Positions 1-8,468 of a DNA stretch of 64,000 bases are shown here, piece by piece. The stretch covers positions 496,001 through 560,000 of the forward strand of contig NZ_DS560019.1 of the NCBI RefSeq assembly GCF_000154825.1, given 5' to 3'. Position 1 is the first letter of the stretch; each line of letters starts with the position of its first letter. The DNA comes from Anaerofustis stercorihominis DSM 17244 (GTDB lineage Bacteria; Bacillota; Clostridia; Eubacteriales; Anaerofustaceae). Made by a program: the position numbers and the translations under genes. Under the pieces are notes generated by a model. The model searched no databases. It saw only the letters and a list, made by a program, of their open reading frames with translations, and had not been told where the DNA came from.

Positions 1-1245
1 TAAGCCTAAAAAATCATATATACTCATATATGGTGCTTTATAGTCGCTTCCGCCCATTTCATAAGCTTTTCTTTCTAAATCTTCCTGAAATTTTATTCCT
101 GAAAATAGGTCGTTTCCATAGTCATTTTCATTCACATTTACAACGATAGCGGAATTGGTGTTTATCATATTCCTGCTTCTGAAGCTCATACCGTTTGTAA
201 CTACCTGTCCCTTTGAGCTTGCTCCCGCAACAACTACACCTCCCGGACAGTTACAAAAAGAATAAACACCCTTTTTGGTTTCTTCATCATGATATGTAAG
301 ATTATAGTCAGCAGCCCCCAAAACTTTATGTCCGGCATAATCACTGTAGCAACATCTGTCTATATCCTCTCTTAAATGTTCTACCCTAAATCCCAAAGCA
401 AAAGATTTACTTACCATACTTACATTATGTTTATGTAACATCTTAAATGTATCTCTTGCACCGTTACCGATTCCCATGATAACTACATCGGAAAGAAACT
501 CATCTTTATCATTAACTACGACACCTTTAACTTTATCATTATCTACAATAATATCGGTTACAGTTGATGAAAATTTAAACTCTCCTCCATAGTATTCTAT
601 CAAAGCTTTTAAATCATCGACTATTGTTCTGAGTTTATCCGTTCCGAGATGAGGTTTATTTAAATATTTTATTTCTCTTGGAGCTCCGCAGCTTATAAAA
701 GTATCTAAAACTTCATTTTTAAGCGGACTTTTGATCCTTGAATTAATTTTTCCGTCAGAGAATGTCCCTGCCCCGCCTAAACCGAATTGAACATTTGAAT
801 TTTCATCAAGAACCGCATTATCGAAGAAATCCTTTACTGTTCCGACTCTGTCTTTTATTTCTTCGCCTCTTTCAAAAATAATAGGTTTATACCCCATCTT
901 AGCAAGATAAAGTGCGGCAAATAATCCGCTTGGACCGCTTCCCACTATAATAGGTTTTATTTCTTTATTCTTATTATAATTGATTAAATTCTCTTTTTTA
1001 TTTTCATATACGCTTACCTTAAAACTTCTTGCTTTTGGTTTTGTCGGATACGAAAGTACAACGGAATAAACATAGAAAATCCCGTCAGTATTCCTTTTTC
1101 TTGCGTCTAGCGATTTCCTTATGATTTTTAAATCCTTAACCTTTTGTTCGGTAAGTTTAAGTTTATTGATTATTACTTCTCTCTCTCCGCTATGAGTTAG
1201 ACTTTCTATATTTATTTTTATATTTTCAATTAAATATTTTCTCAC
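1..1245 (-). CDS. FAD-dependent dehydrogenase (COG2509 type), 3' end beyond window
   Basis: Flavoprotein of the NAD(FAD)-utilizing dehydrogenase group; substrate unknown. About 415 codons are visible and the C-terminus is cut off by the window edge. A Rossmann dinucleotide motif (IIVGSGPSGLFAALYLAKMG) lies near residue 100, and a later CNCPGGVVV stretch is typical of the COG2509 group. The start is a GTG two bases after the cdaR stop, with AAAGGA about 11 bases upstream. Placement directly after cdaA-cdaR recurs in clostridia, where this gene often sits between cdaR and glmM (known context). Co-transcription with cdaA-cdaR is inferred from the 2-base gap. Confidence 0.85.
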   Translation of the reverse strand, partial: MRKYLIENIKINIESLTHSGEREVIINKLKLTEQKVKDLKIIRKSLDARKRNTDGIFYVYSVVLSYPTKPKARSFKVSVYENKKENLINYNKNKEIKPIIVGSGPSGLFAALYLAKMGYKPIIFERGEEIKDRVGTVKDFFDNAVLDENSNVQFGLGGAGTFSDGKINSRIKSPLKNEVLDTFISCGAPREIKYLNKPHLGTDKLRTIVDDLKALIEYYGGEFKFSSTVTDIIVDNDKVKGVVVNDKDEFLSDVVIMGIGNGARDTFKMLHKHNVSMVSKSFALGFRVEHLREDIDRCCYSDYAGHKVLGAADYNLTYHDEETKKGVYSFCNCPGGVVVAGASSKGQVVTNGMSFRSRNMINTNSAIVVNVNENDYGNDLFSGIKFQEDLERKAYEMGGSDYKAPYMSIYDFLGL

Positions 1246-1247
1246 TA

Positions 1248-2474
1248 TTATATTTGTCCTTTTGTTATTTTTACGCTTACTGTATTTTTACTTACACTTT
1301 GAATTTTTACGCCGTCAGGTAATCCCTGGGTACTGATTTTTATTGCAACAGAATGAGTTCCTTCCGTCAATCCCGATAAATCAAGTGAGCCAACAAGGTT
1401 TTTTTCGCTTATTTCATTCAATAAAGCATTGTCCCCCGAAAGTAAAACACCGACTTTGTCATCGATCACTTCTGCACTGAGTCCGTCAGGTAGATTATCA
1501 AAAGTAAACGATGTTATATATATTGTTTTTTGTTTATCTCTGTCAACAGCAACACTGACATCCACGGTATCCTTCGAATCCACTACATGAACTCCTTCAG
1601 GCAAAACTAAATTCAGCTTCTTATCAATTGAAGAAGTTATATCTGATAAATCCAAAACTTCGGTATTTACTGTTTCGATTGAGTTCAATACATCTTCAGG
1701 ACCTGAAATTGTTACTTTAGTTTTATTAGGAGTTATACTTGTAATTTTATAGCCGTCTTTAGACTTCCCTTTCGTTTTTACCTTTATATCAACGTCTTTG
1801 GTCCTCCCTATATTTACATTAACGCTCGTAGTTTTAGGAGATAAATCGACATCTTTTATTTTTTTACCATTCTCATCGACAGCATATAAATTAACATTTG
1901 AAGTAAAATCTTCGCTTCTGTTATAAACATCTACCGTACCGACAATGGCTTTTACTTTGTCTACACTGTTTGAAGGTCCCGATATATGCACACTGTCTAC
2001 ACTGGAAGAAAGGGATAGGACACTATACCCTTTCTTAAGTTCTCCGGTCTGCTTAATCAATGGGATACTTATGTCTTTATTACCCATTTTATCAACCGTT
2101 ACCTTTACAACATTAGGAGATTGATCAACAACGGTAACATCACTTGGGATACCTTTAATATTTATATTTAAAGTATAGGTCCCTTCTGAAGAAATATCTT
2201 TTAAATCCACACTTGCATGGATATTTTGACTATTCATACTTTTTACCAAAGAGCCTTTTCCGTATACTTTTATACTTTCAATCTTTTCTTTTGATAATTT
2301 TACTACAAAATCATTTTGATCTAAATTATTTGTATTTGTAATTGCGATAGGAATATCCTCTATCCTGCTATAAGCCATATTATCACCGTCACTCGTAGCA
2401 TATGCCCATAAAAGTAAAGCTAAAAGAAAAGAAATCAATAATGTCATTATTGTGCTATTATTTTTTCCCATCAC
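1248..2474 (-). CDS. cdaR: YbbR-domain protein CdaR, regulator of diadenylate cyclase
   Basis: Extracytoplasmic regulator thought to modulate the membrane diadenylate cyclase CdaA. One N-terminal membrane helix (residues about 8-27) anchors a long beta-rich outer region made of about four YbbR repeats. Each repeat has the pattern V.V.G....(V).(V)....VDL, for example around IKVYGKGSLV, VHISGPSNSV and VTISGPEDVL. Length (408 aa) is normal for the family. It overlaps the end of cdaA by 17 bases, so translation is probably coupled. This is a confident family call; the regulatory role is established for homologues, not shown here. Confidence 0.93.
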   Translation of the reverse strand: MMGKNNSTIMTLLISFLLALLLWAYATSDGDNMAYSRIEDIPIAITNTNNLDQNDFVVKLSKEKIESIKVYGKGSLVKSMNSQNIHASVDLKDISSEGTYTLNINIKGIPSDVTVVDQSPNVVKVTVDKMGNKDISIPLIKQTGELKKGYSVLSLSSSVDSVHISGPSNSVDKVKAIVGTVDVYNRSEDFTSNVNLYAVDENGKKIKDVDLSPKTTSVNVNIGRTKDVDIKVKTKGKSKDGYKITSITPNKTKVTISGPEDVLNSIETVNTEVLDLSDITSSIDKKLNLVLPEGVHVVDSKDTVDVSVAVDRDKQKTIYITSFTFDNLPDGLSAEVIDDKVGVLLSGDNALLNEISEKNLVGSLDLSGLTEGTHSVAIKISTQGLPDGVKIQSVSKNTVSVKITKGQI

Positions 2475-3318
2475 TGTTTTTTCTCCTTAGTATTTTAGAT
2501 TTACCATTTTTATGAGAAGGTTCTTTTATCAATATTTCAGTCAATATTCTCCTTATTCCTCTTTCTCCTACAAATCTTGAAAGTTTACCCCCTATAGCAT
2601 AAGAGATAACTCCGTTTTCTTCGGAAACCATGAGTGATACACAGTCTGAATGTTCGCTTATACCGATACCAGCACGATGCCTTGTTCCTATACTGGTAGA
2701 AAGATTTTTGTTTTGTGACAATGGAAGAAGACAAGCGGCTGCTCTTATCCTAAGGGTTTCGCTGTTTATTATAACGGCTCCGTCATGAAGCGGTGTAGCA
2801 TACTGAAATATATTATTTAATAGTTCCGTACTTAGTAAACTATCAAGTTTGACTCCAGTTTCAACCACATCATCAAGCGGAACTTGTCTTTCGATTACAA
2901 CAAGTAAACCGGTCTTGGTTTTTGATAATGCACTTACACTCTCAACTATTTGATCCACGGCAACGCTTGGAGAATCCAAATCCTTTTCCATAAATATATC
3001 TTTTAAATGTTTAACATTTGTTTTACCGATAGTTTCAAGCATTTTTCTAAGCTCAGGCTGAAACATTATCAGTAATGCCAGTAATCCAACGGTAATTATA
3101 TTTTTAAATACAAAATTAACGGTAACCAACCCGATCCAGTCACTGACTTGGGTTATTACCAAAATTATGATTATTCCCTTTGCTACCTGCTCCGCTTGAG
3201 TTCCTTTTATTAGCCTAATAATAGCATATATAATAAAAGTCATTATAAGAATATCGATCGCCGATAATATAGTAAAAGATTGAAATATCTGATTAAAAAA
3301 AGATGTTATCTGAGACAT
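2458..3318 (-). CDS. cdaA: Membrane diadenylate cyclase CdaA
   Basis: Makes the second messenger c-di-AMP from two ATP. Three N-terminal membrane helices (within residues 1-85) are followed by a DisA_N catalytic domain. The two signature motifs are intact: DGA in ATPLHDGAVII and RHR in GTRHRAGIGISE. Length 286 aa is standard. First gene of the cdaA-cdaR-dehydrogenase run; no glmM is visible because the window ends. The product normally controls potassium and osmolyte transport and wall homeostasis in Firmicutes (family knowledge). Confidence 0.96.
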   Translation of the reverse strand: MSQITSFFNQIFQSFTILSAIDILIMTFIIYAIIRLIKGTQAEQVAKGIIIILVITQVSDWIGLVTVNFVFKNIITVGLLALLIMFQPELRKMLETIGKTNVKHLKDIFMEKDLDSPSVAVDQIVESVSALSKTKTGLLVVIERQVPLDDVVETGVKLDSLLSTELLNNIFQYATPLHDGAVIINSETLRIRAAACLLPLSQNKNLSTSIGTRHRAGIGISEHSDCVSLMVSEENGVISYAIGGKLSRFVGERGIRRILTEILIKEPSHKNGKSKILRRKNSDGKK

Positions 3319-3543
3319 TCTATTTACCTTACCTCATTTTTATATTAATATCACTTAGTAAATGAATACTTACATTAAATATTTATCATTATTTAAATAT
3401 TATTATTCCCAACAAATAACAATTTAATATTTTTAATTATACTAAGAAAACTAAACAAAAGTTTAAGCTATATTATTTATTATACATTATTTTAGAAAAA
3501 ATGCTAAAATTTAATTAAATATTAATATAAAAATAACATAATA

Positions 3544-3576
3544 AAAAAAGTCCCTTTGAAATCAAAGAGACTTTTT
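3544..3576 (-). terminator. Rho-independent terminator
   Basis: Hairpin AGTCyCTTTGA/TCAAAGrGACT flanked by A and T runs, placed just after the lipoprotein stop on the minus strand. Confidence 0.8.
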
Positions 3577-3583
3577 AATGTCA

Positions 3584-4234
3584 TTATCTTATATCAAACA
3601 AATTTAAAACATCATCGGTTATATCTCTTAAATCATTTCCGATAACGTTAACTAAAGAAGTGTATCCGTTAACTTTATCAGAAAAGTACACATTTTTTAC
3701 TTGAGGGTATTTTTCTTTAATGATGTTTCCGATTTTTGCTTTTTTCTTAGTCGATAAGCTATTTGCGCCTGCTTGTGTTTTTACTCCGCAGTATGCTTTG
3801 TTATCTATTATTACAACTTTTACATCACTGATTCCGGAAATCTTTTTGATTTCACTGTATGCAGCGTTACCTTCCTGCTTATGCTTAGCAGTTGATGATG
3901 AATTATAATATCCGGTATCATTAGAGGTATACTGTCTGTACATTCCGCTGTAATCAAATTGATATGGTGTTAACGAAGAATCATTCTTTGTTACATTATC
4001 ATTTCCGTCGGTAACATTTTCAGCACCGTTCCTTACATCATCCGCAGCATTATCCACACCGTTTCTTACATCATTACCTATATTTTCGGCACCGTTTTTC
4101 ACATCGTCCGCAGCGTTTTCAACAGCATTGTCATTATTCTTGGTAGTATCGGTATTACCCACATTACCGCAGCCTGCAAAAGTCGATAGCATCATAAATG
4201 AAGCTAAAGCTATAGTCATTATTTTTTTATTCAT
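3584..4234 (-). CDS. YhcN/YlaJ-like lipoprotein with LEA-like repeats
   Basis: Secreted lipoprotein: signal peptide with lipobox STFAGC, so the mature protein starts at Cys22. Residues about 34-78 hold imperfect 11-residue repeats (NAADDVKNGAE, NIGNDVRNGVD, NAADDVRNGAE), the amphipathic pattern of LEA or apolipoprotein-like helices. The C-terminal half (ISDVKVVIIDNKAYCGV onwards) matches the YhcN/YlaJ sporulation lipoprotein domain. In Bacillus such proteins sit in the spore or forespore membrane (family knowledge); a sporulation role here is inference. It is a single-gene unit with its own terminator and an AGGAGG site before the ATG. Confidence 0.75.
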   Translation of the reverse strand: MNKKIMTIALASFMMLSTFAGCGNVGNTDTTKNNDNAVENAADDVKNGAENIGNDVRNGVDNAADDVRNGAENVTDGNDNVTKNDSSLTPYQFDYSGMYRQYTSNDTGYYNSSSTAKHKQEGNAAYSEIKKISGISDVKVVIIDNKAYCGVKTQAGANSLSTKKKAKIGNIIKEKYPQVKNVYFSDKVNGYTSLVNVIGNDLRDITDDVLNLFDIR

Positions 4235-4320
4235 TTATAATCCTCCTTTCTATATTATTATTTAAAAAGAAGGATTTTTATATGCTGGTAATAACTTGAT
4301 TATAAAGTATTATTTGTATA

Positions 4321-5580
4321 TTAAAGAAGGCATATTTTACCTGTTTTTTCACTTATATACATAAGCCAGTATCCAAAACCGTCATAAGCACTCGGCTCAT
4401 AATAAATAAATCCAGTTGAGCCTAAAAACGGCTGTGTCTTATCATTTTTACTTCCCAAAATCCCGTAAACATAATACTTTATTTCTCCGTCTTCGAATAG
4501 TTTTCCAAAAATCCAATTAGGTAAAATCGCGTTTTCCAGTTCTAAATTTTTATATCCCATATAAGGATATAGCATAGGCATTACAAAACCATTATATATA
4601 ATGTTGATATCATTTAATCTTTCATCTGTTTCATCAACGATAAAAAATTTATGATCTCCCTCCACTTTAGGAAGATTATCTACTTGAAATTCCTCCATAA
4701 TGTCTTCTACCAAAACATCATTTGCATTTATAACTACTTTTGGAACTTCTTCTTTTTCTAATTCAGTTTTTTCTTCAACAAACTCAAATTCATCATTTTT
4801 TTTCTCATTAGAATTATCATCACTGATATTATCTATGGCAGCTTCAAATTCATGATTGTCGTCATCTGAATTATCTTTGTTTTTTGGTGAAAAAATTTCA
4901 AATAATCCTCTTAATGCTTCGACATCCTCTTCAGTATTTCGAACTTCATTTTCTAAAGAAATATTTTTTTTCATATCTTTTTCGGTGATAGGACTGTTTA
5001 TTTCTTCGTTTATAATTTCATATTTTTTATCTATAACTTTTTCCTCTTTAAAATCAGTTATTTCTTCTTTTTCGAAACTTTCGTCTTCATTTTCATAAAT
5101 TTCATTTTTGATTTCTTCTTTGACTTCTTCTATGTTATTATTATTCTCGTTTTTTTCTTCTTTTATTATCGTTATATCTTCTTTTACGATTTCTTTTTCA
5201 TCGTTTATAGTTTCATTATTTTTTAAAAAAGGGATTTCAATTTCCTTTTCTTCTTCCGAGTTTTCAATCTCTTCCTCTTTAACATACTCAAACAAAACAT
5301 CTCCGGAATAAATATCAACTATTTCTATTTTATCGAAGGTTTTGACTTTTTCTTTTTCAACATTTATTTTTTTATTTTCCGATTTTAAACTCTTAACTTC
5401 AAATATAGCAGAAGTATATTCTTTAGTATTCATTATAAATACCACCGCATATTCGCTGACAGGCAAATTCTCCAATTTTAAATTTATTTCAAAAGTATCA
5501 TTTTTTTCTTTTATATCACAAATCAAATTCGCACTGTTATTTCCAAGGTTAACAAACTCTTTATTTACTAAATCTATCAT
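4321..5580 (-). CDS. Acidic, low-complexity protein of unknown function
   Basis: Not recognised. Three parts are visible. The N-terminal region of about 100 residues looks like a beta-sandwich (INLKLENLPVSEYAVVF...). The centre of about 200 residues is dominated by Glu, Lys and Asn (runs such as EEKEIEIP and EKKNDEFEF) and is probably disordered. The conserved-looking C-terminal region of about 115 residues is rich in aromatic residues and glycine (YPYMGYKNLE, FGYWLMYISEKTGKICLL). No signal peptide or membrane helix is seen. The start is supported by AGGAGGAG seven bases upstream. It has no obvious operon partner; the next gene is divergent. Confidence 0.7.
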   Translation of the reverse strand: MIDLVNKEFVNLGNNSANLICDIKEKNDTFEINLKLENLPVSEYAVVFIMNTKEYTSAIFEVKSLKSENKKINVEKEKVKTFDKIEIVDIYSGDVLFEYVKEEEIENSEEEKEIEIPFLKNNETINDEKEIVKEDITIIKEEKNENNNNIEEVKEEIKNEIYENEDESFEKEEITDFKEEKVIDKKYEIINEEINSPITEKDMKKNISLENEVRNTEEDVEALRGLFEIFSPKNKDNSDDDNHEFEAAIDNISDDNSNEKKNDEFEFVEEKTELEKEEVPKVVINANDVLVEDIMEEFQVDNLPKVEGDHKFFIVDETDERLNDINIIYNGFVMPMLYPYMGYKNLELENAILPNWIFGKLFEDGEIKYYVYGILGSKNDKTQPFLGSTGFIYYEPSAYDGFGYWLMYISEKTGKICLL

Positions 5581-5698
5581 ATTCTCCTCCTACTTACTTA
5601 TAATTATTTATATTCCATTAAATATAAATTATGAAAACATTAAACCTATTTACTTTACCTCTTAAGTAATATATATTAGAGCAAAGAAGGTGAATAAT

Positions 5699-6397
5699 AT
5701 GTCAAAAATATGCGCACATAGAGGAATGCTAAAACAAAAGACAGAAAATACAATAAGTTCGTTTAAAGAAGCTATGAAATATGATATAGACAGTATCGAA
5801 CTTGATGTACATTTAACAAAAGATAATAAGTTAGTGGTTTTTCATGACTTCACACTGGAAAGAATGTGTGATATCAATGAATATATAGGAGAACTTACAT
5901 ATGACGAAATCAAAAAAATCAAAATAAATAATGAAGATAATATACCTCTGTTTGAAGAGGTACTTGATTTATTTACCGATACTGATATAAACTTAAACGT
6001 AGAATTAAAAAGCTCTTCATACCTTTATAATGATATTGAACACAAAACAGTAAATATGATAAAGGATTATAATATGGAAGACTATACCATATTTTCTTCA
6101 TTCGACCACAGAGCACTTAAAAATATAAAAGAAATAGATAAAACATTAAAAGTCGGAGCATTATATGAAGGCTTTTTTGAAAATATAATAAATTATGCAA
6201 AAGAAAATAGCTTTGACGCCATACATCCACAATTTTTATGCATTGATGAAAATATAATGGATAAAGCGAGAGAATGTAATATTGAAGTAAATTGTTATAC
6301 TATTAATACTTTAAGAGAATATAATTATATTAAAAATTTAAATGTTGATACTATTATAACTAATATCGCCGATGAAATTTTAAAACGAGGGGAATAA
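5699..6397 (+). CDS. Glycerophosphodiester phosphodiesterase
   Basis: Hydrolyses glycerophosphodiesters to glycerol-3-phosphate and an alcohol. The GDPD TIM-barrel signature is present: AHRG near the N-terminus, then ENTISSF, ELDVHLTKDNKLVVFHD (metal and catalytic residues) and NVELKSS. At 232 aa it is the short cytoplasmic UgpQ-like form without a signal peptide. I take the ATG at 5699 because AAGAAGG lies eight bases upstream; a GTG three codons earlier would abut the ribosome site. Immediately followed by a lipoprotein gene with no gap, so the two form an operon. Confidence 0.92.
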   Translation: MSKICAHRGMLKQKTENTISSFKEAMKYDIDSIELDVHLTKDNKLVVFHDFTLERMCDINEYIGELTYDEIKKIKINNEDNIPLFEEVLDLFTDTDINLNVELKSSSYLYNDIEHKTVNMIKDYNMEDYTIFSSFDHRALKNIKEIDKTLKVGALYEGFFENIINYAKENSFDAIHPQFLCIDENIMDKARECNIEVNCYTINTLREYNYIKNLNVDTIITNIADEILKRGE

Positions 6398-6913
6398 ATG
6401 AAAAGAAGAATAGCTATTTTATCAATAGTCACTATATTTTGTGCTACATTATTTATGGGATGCGGTAAAAAAGAATATATAACTACTTTAAATCTCAGAA
6501 AGACAGCTAATATAATAGAGGAACTTACATATGAAAAGGATAATAAAAATGTTCCAATATTTTATAATATGACTTCTCCGAACGAGAAAGAAATCAATAA
6601 AATCTATAAAATAGACGAAAGCATGTTAGAAGAACTGATAATAAGACAATCCGCATTGAGGACAAAAAGCAATCTATATATACTTGCAAAAGTAAAGCCG
6701 GATAAAAAAGAAGAAGTTAAAAAATCCATAGATAATTATATGATCGGATATGAAAATACGTGGAAAGGTCAAAATCAGACAGAATATAATTTAGTGGTAA
6801 ACAGAAGCTATTATGAAAACAACAATTATTTGATATATGTTATATCATATGATAATAACAAAGTTATAGATGCTTTCACATCATCTTTTGAAGAAAAAGA
6901 AGTATCAAAGTAA
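6398..6913 (+). CDS. DUF4358-type lipoprotein
   Basis: Small secreted lipoprotein: signal peptide with lipobox TLFMGC (Cys22), then a 150-residue domain. The features YKIDESMLEELIIRQSALRTKSNLYILAKVKP are characteristic of DUF4358 proteins of clostridia, function unknown. Its ATG directly follows the stop of the phosphodiesterase gene, so translation is coupled. A terminator closes the two-gene operon. Confidence 0.75.
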   Translation: MKRRIAILSIVTIFCATLFMGCGKKEYITTLNLRKTANIIEELTYEKDNKNVPIFYNMTSPNEKEINKIYKIDESMLEELIIRQSALRTKSNLYILAKVKPDKKEEVKKSIDNYMIGYENTWKGQNQTEYNLVVNRSYYENNNYLIYVISYDNNKVIDAFTSSFEEKEVSK

Positions 6914-6938
6914 AGGGATAGATTATTCTATCCTTTTT
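6914..6938 (+). terminator. Rho-independent terminator
   Basis: GGATAGA-TTAT-TCTATCC hairpin followed by a T run, directly after the lipoprotein stop. Confidence 0.85.
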
Positions 6939-6954
6939 TATTTATTATTTTTAA

Positions 6955-7005
6955 TTGACAAAATGACACTAATGTCATATGATTAATTTATGACATTAGT
7001 GTCAT
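6955..7005 (+). promoter_or_regulatory. Promoter with two palindromic TetR operators
   Basis: TTGACA (6955-6960), 17-base spacer, TATGAT (6978-6983). Two 16-base sites, ATGACACTAATGTCAT (6963-6978) and ATGACATTAGTGTCAT (6990-7005), are inverted copies of each other. Each arm is itself nearly palindromic. One fills the promoter spacer and the other covers the transcription start. The layout suggests tight self-repression by the TetR protein encoded just downstream. Confidence 0.85.
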
Positions 7006-7025
7006 TTTATTACAGGAGGAATATA

Positions 7026-7598
7026 ATGAGCAAATCAGAGGATAAAAAACAATTTATAGTTGATAATGCGATTGAGGTATTTAAAGAAAAGGGGTTTAAA
7101 GATGTAACCATGAAAGATATTATTGATAGATGTAATATCAGCAGAGGCGGTATATATCTATATTTTAAAAATACACAAGAAATTTTTGAAGAGGTCATAA
7201 AAAAAGAAGAAAATAATGATAAATCTTTACTTTTAATATCTCAAAATTTATCAAATTTAGATATAATAAAATATTTTCTTGAAGAAGTAAAAAAAGAACT
7301 TCTTAATAAAAATAACAACTTAATAGTAGCTACATACGAATATATATTTTATAAATTTAATAATAAAGAAAATTTAAATCTAAGTAAAAAATACAGCATA
7401 GCTTATGAAACACTATATAAAATTATTCAAAATGGAATCAAAAATAAAGAATTCAAGGTGGAAATAAACAAAACAATAAATCATATAATTTTCCTTCTTG
7501 AAGGACTTAGAATCTCAAGTTTAGTAATACCATTAAATGAAAAAATAATTGATGAACAAATAGAAAATATATTGAGAGATTTTAAAATTGAAAAATAA
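7026..7598 (+). CDS. TetR-family transcriptional regulator
   Basis: DNA-binding repressor. The N-terminal TetR helix-turn-helix is clear (VTMKDIIDRCNISRGGIYLYFKNTQEIFEEVI, residues about 26-58); the C-terminal ligand domain is divergent. I chose the ATG with AGGAGGA five bases upstream rather than an upstream in-frame codon inside the operator. It overlaps the next gene (CPBP protease) by 11 bases, so the two are co-expressed and both should be induced when the repressor leaves its operators. The inducer is unknown. Confidence 0.92.
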   Translation: MSKSEDKKQFIVDNAIEVFKEKGFKDVTMKDIIDRCNISRGGIYLYFKNTQEIFEEVIKKEENNDKSLLLISQNLSNLDIIKYFLEEVKKELLNKNNNLIVATYEYIFYKFNNKENLNLSKKYSIAYETLYKIIQNGIKNKEFKVEINKTINHIIFLLEGLRISSLVIPLNEKIIDEQIENILRDFKIEK

Positions 7599-8412
7599 AA
7601 AAATCATGAAAACGATTCTTTTATTATTTTTTATTTGTTCAGCTGTGGAATATATAGAATTTTTATTCATAAGAACAGATATGACTTTTATAGCGGACAA
7701 TATCATAACCAAGATATTCATAGTCTTTATATTATTTATTTCACTGAAAAGTTTCCAGCTTAAATTTTCAGATATAGGATTTAAATTTAAAGGAATACTA
7801 AAAGGAATAATTTATGGAATATCTTTGGGAATAATAACTTTTACCATTTCATATTTTATAGAAATACTGATATTAACGGTAAATGGACATAGCCCTTCCA
7901 TAAAATTTTTTATTACAAATTTCGCACTGACTGGTGCATCTAACAGTCTTAATGCGTCGTTAACCGCCGTTATGATATGTATAGTAGTAAATATACTAAA
8001 TGCAGCTGCGGAAGAAGGACTGTTTAGAGGATTGTTCCTTAACCTGGGACAAAAAAAATATTCTTGCAAAACTGCAAATTATATCCAGGCACTGCTATTT
8101 GGGATATGGCATTTTGTCATGGTTGCGGTGAGTCTATATGATAAAACGATGAATTTACAGACAGCTGTAGTAATGGGGATAGGCTATATAGTACTTGCGG
8201 GAATACTCGGAATAGAATGGGGACTTTGTGTTTCAATGACGGGTACACTATGGATAAATATGTCCGAACATTTCTTTAATAACTTTATATCAAATACTAT
8301 CCATGTAGTATCATCTACTGGAATAGACGAACTACAAATCATAAGGATTGTAATGTCAAATATATTATCACTGATAATAGTAATAGCAGTCAGTAAAATA
8401 GTAAAAAAGTGA
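7588..8412 (+). CDS. CPBP-family intramembrane metalloprotease
   Basis: Membrane-embedded Abi/CAAX-type protease. About seven hydrophobic segments are visible. The conserved motifs are EEGLFRG (EExxxR) near residue 138, FGIWH (FxxxH) about 30 residues later and NMSEHF near the C-terminus. The start is uncertain: a TTG with GAGAGA eight bases upstream gives 274 aa and overlaps the tetR gene, while the first ATG six codons later has no clear ribosome site. Roles in such families include bacteriocin self-immunity or prenyl-protein processing; which applies here is unknown. Confidence 0.85.
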   Translation: MKNKKIMKTILLLFFICSAVEYIEFLFIRTDMTFIADNIITKIFIVFILFISLKSFQLKFSDIGFKFKGILKGIIYGISLGIITFTISYFIEILILTVNGHSPSIKFFITNFALTGASNSLNASLTAVMICIVVNILNAAAEEGLFRGLFLNLGQKKYSCKTANYIQALLFGIWHFVMVAVSLYDKTMNLQTAVVMGIGYIVLAGILGIEWGLCVSMTGTLWINMSEHFFNNFISNTIHVVSSTGIDELQIIRIVMSNILSLIIVIAVSKIVKK

Positions 8413-8439
8413 AAATCAAAGTCACATTAAATAAAACAA

Positions 8440-8465
8440 AACACATTGGATATCCAATGTGTTAT
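8440..8465. terminator. Bidirectional terminator between convergent genes
   Basis: Perfect palindrome AACACATTGGATATCCAATGTGTT with A/T-rich flanks, serving the CPBP gene and the opposing G5/3D gene. Confidence 0.8.
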
Positions 8466-8468
8466 ATT

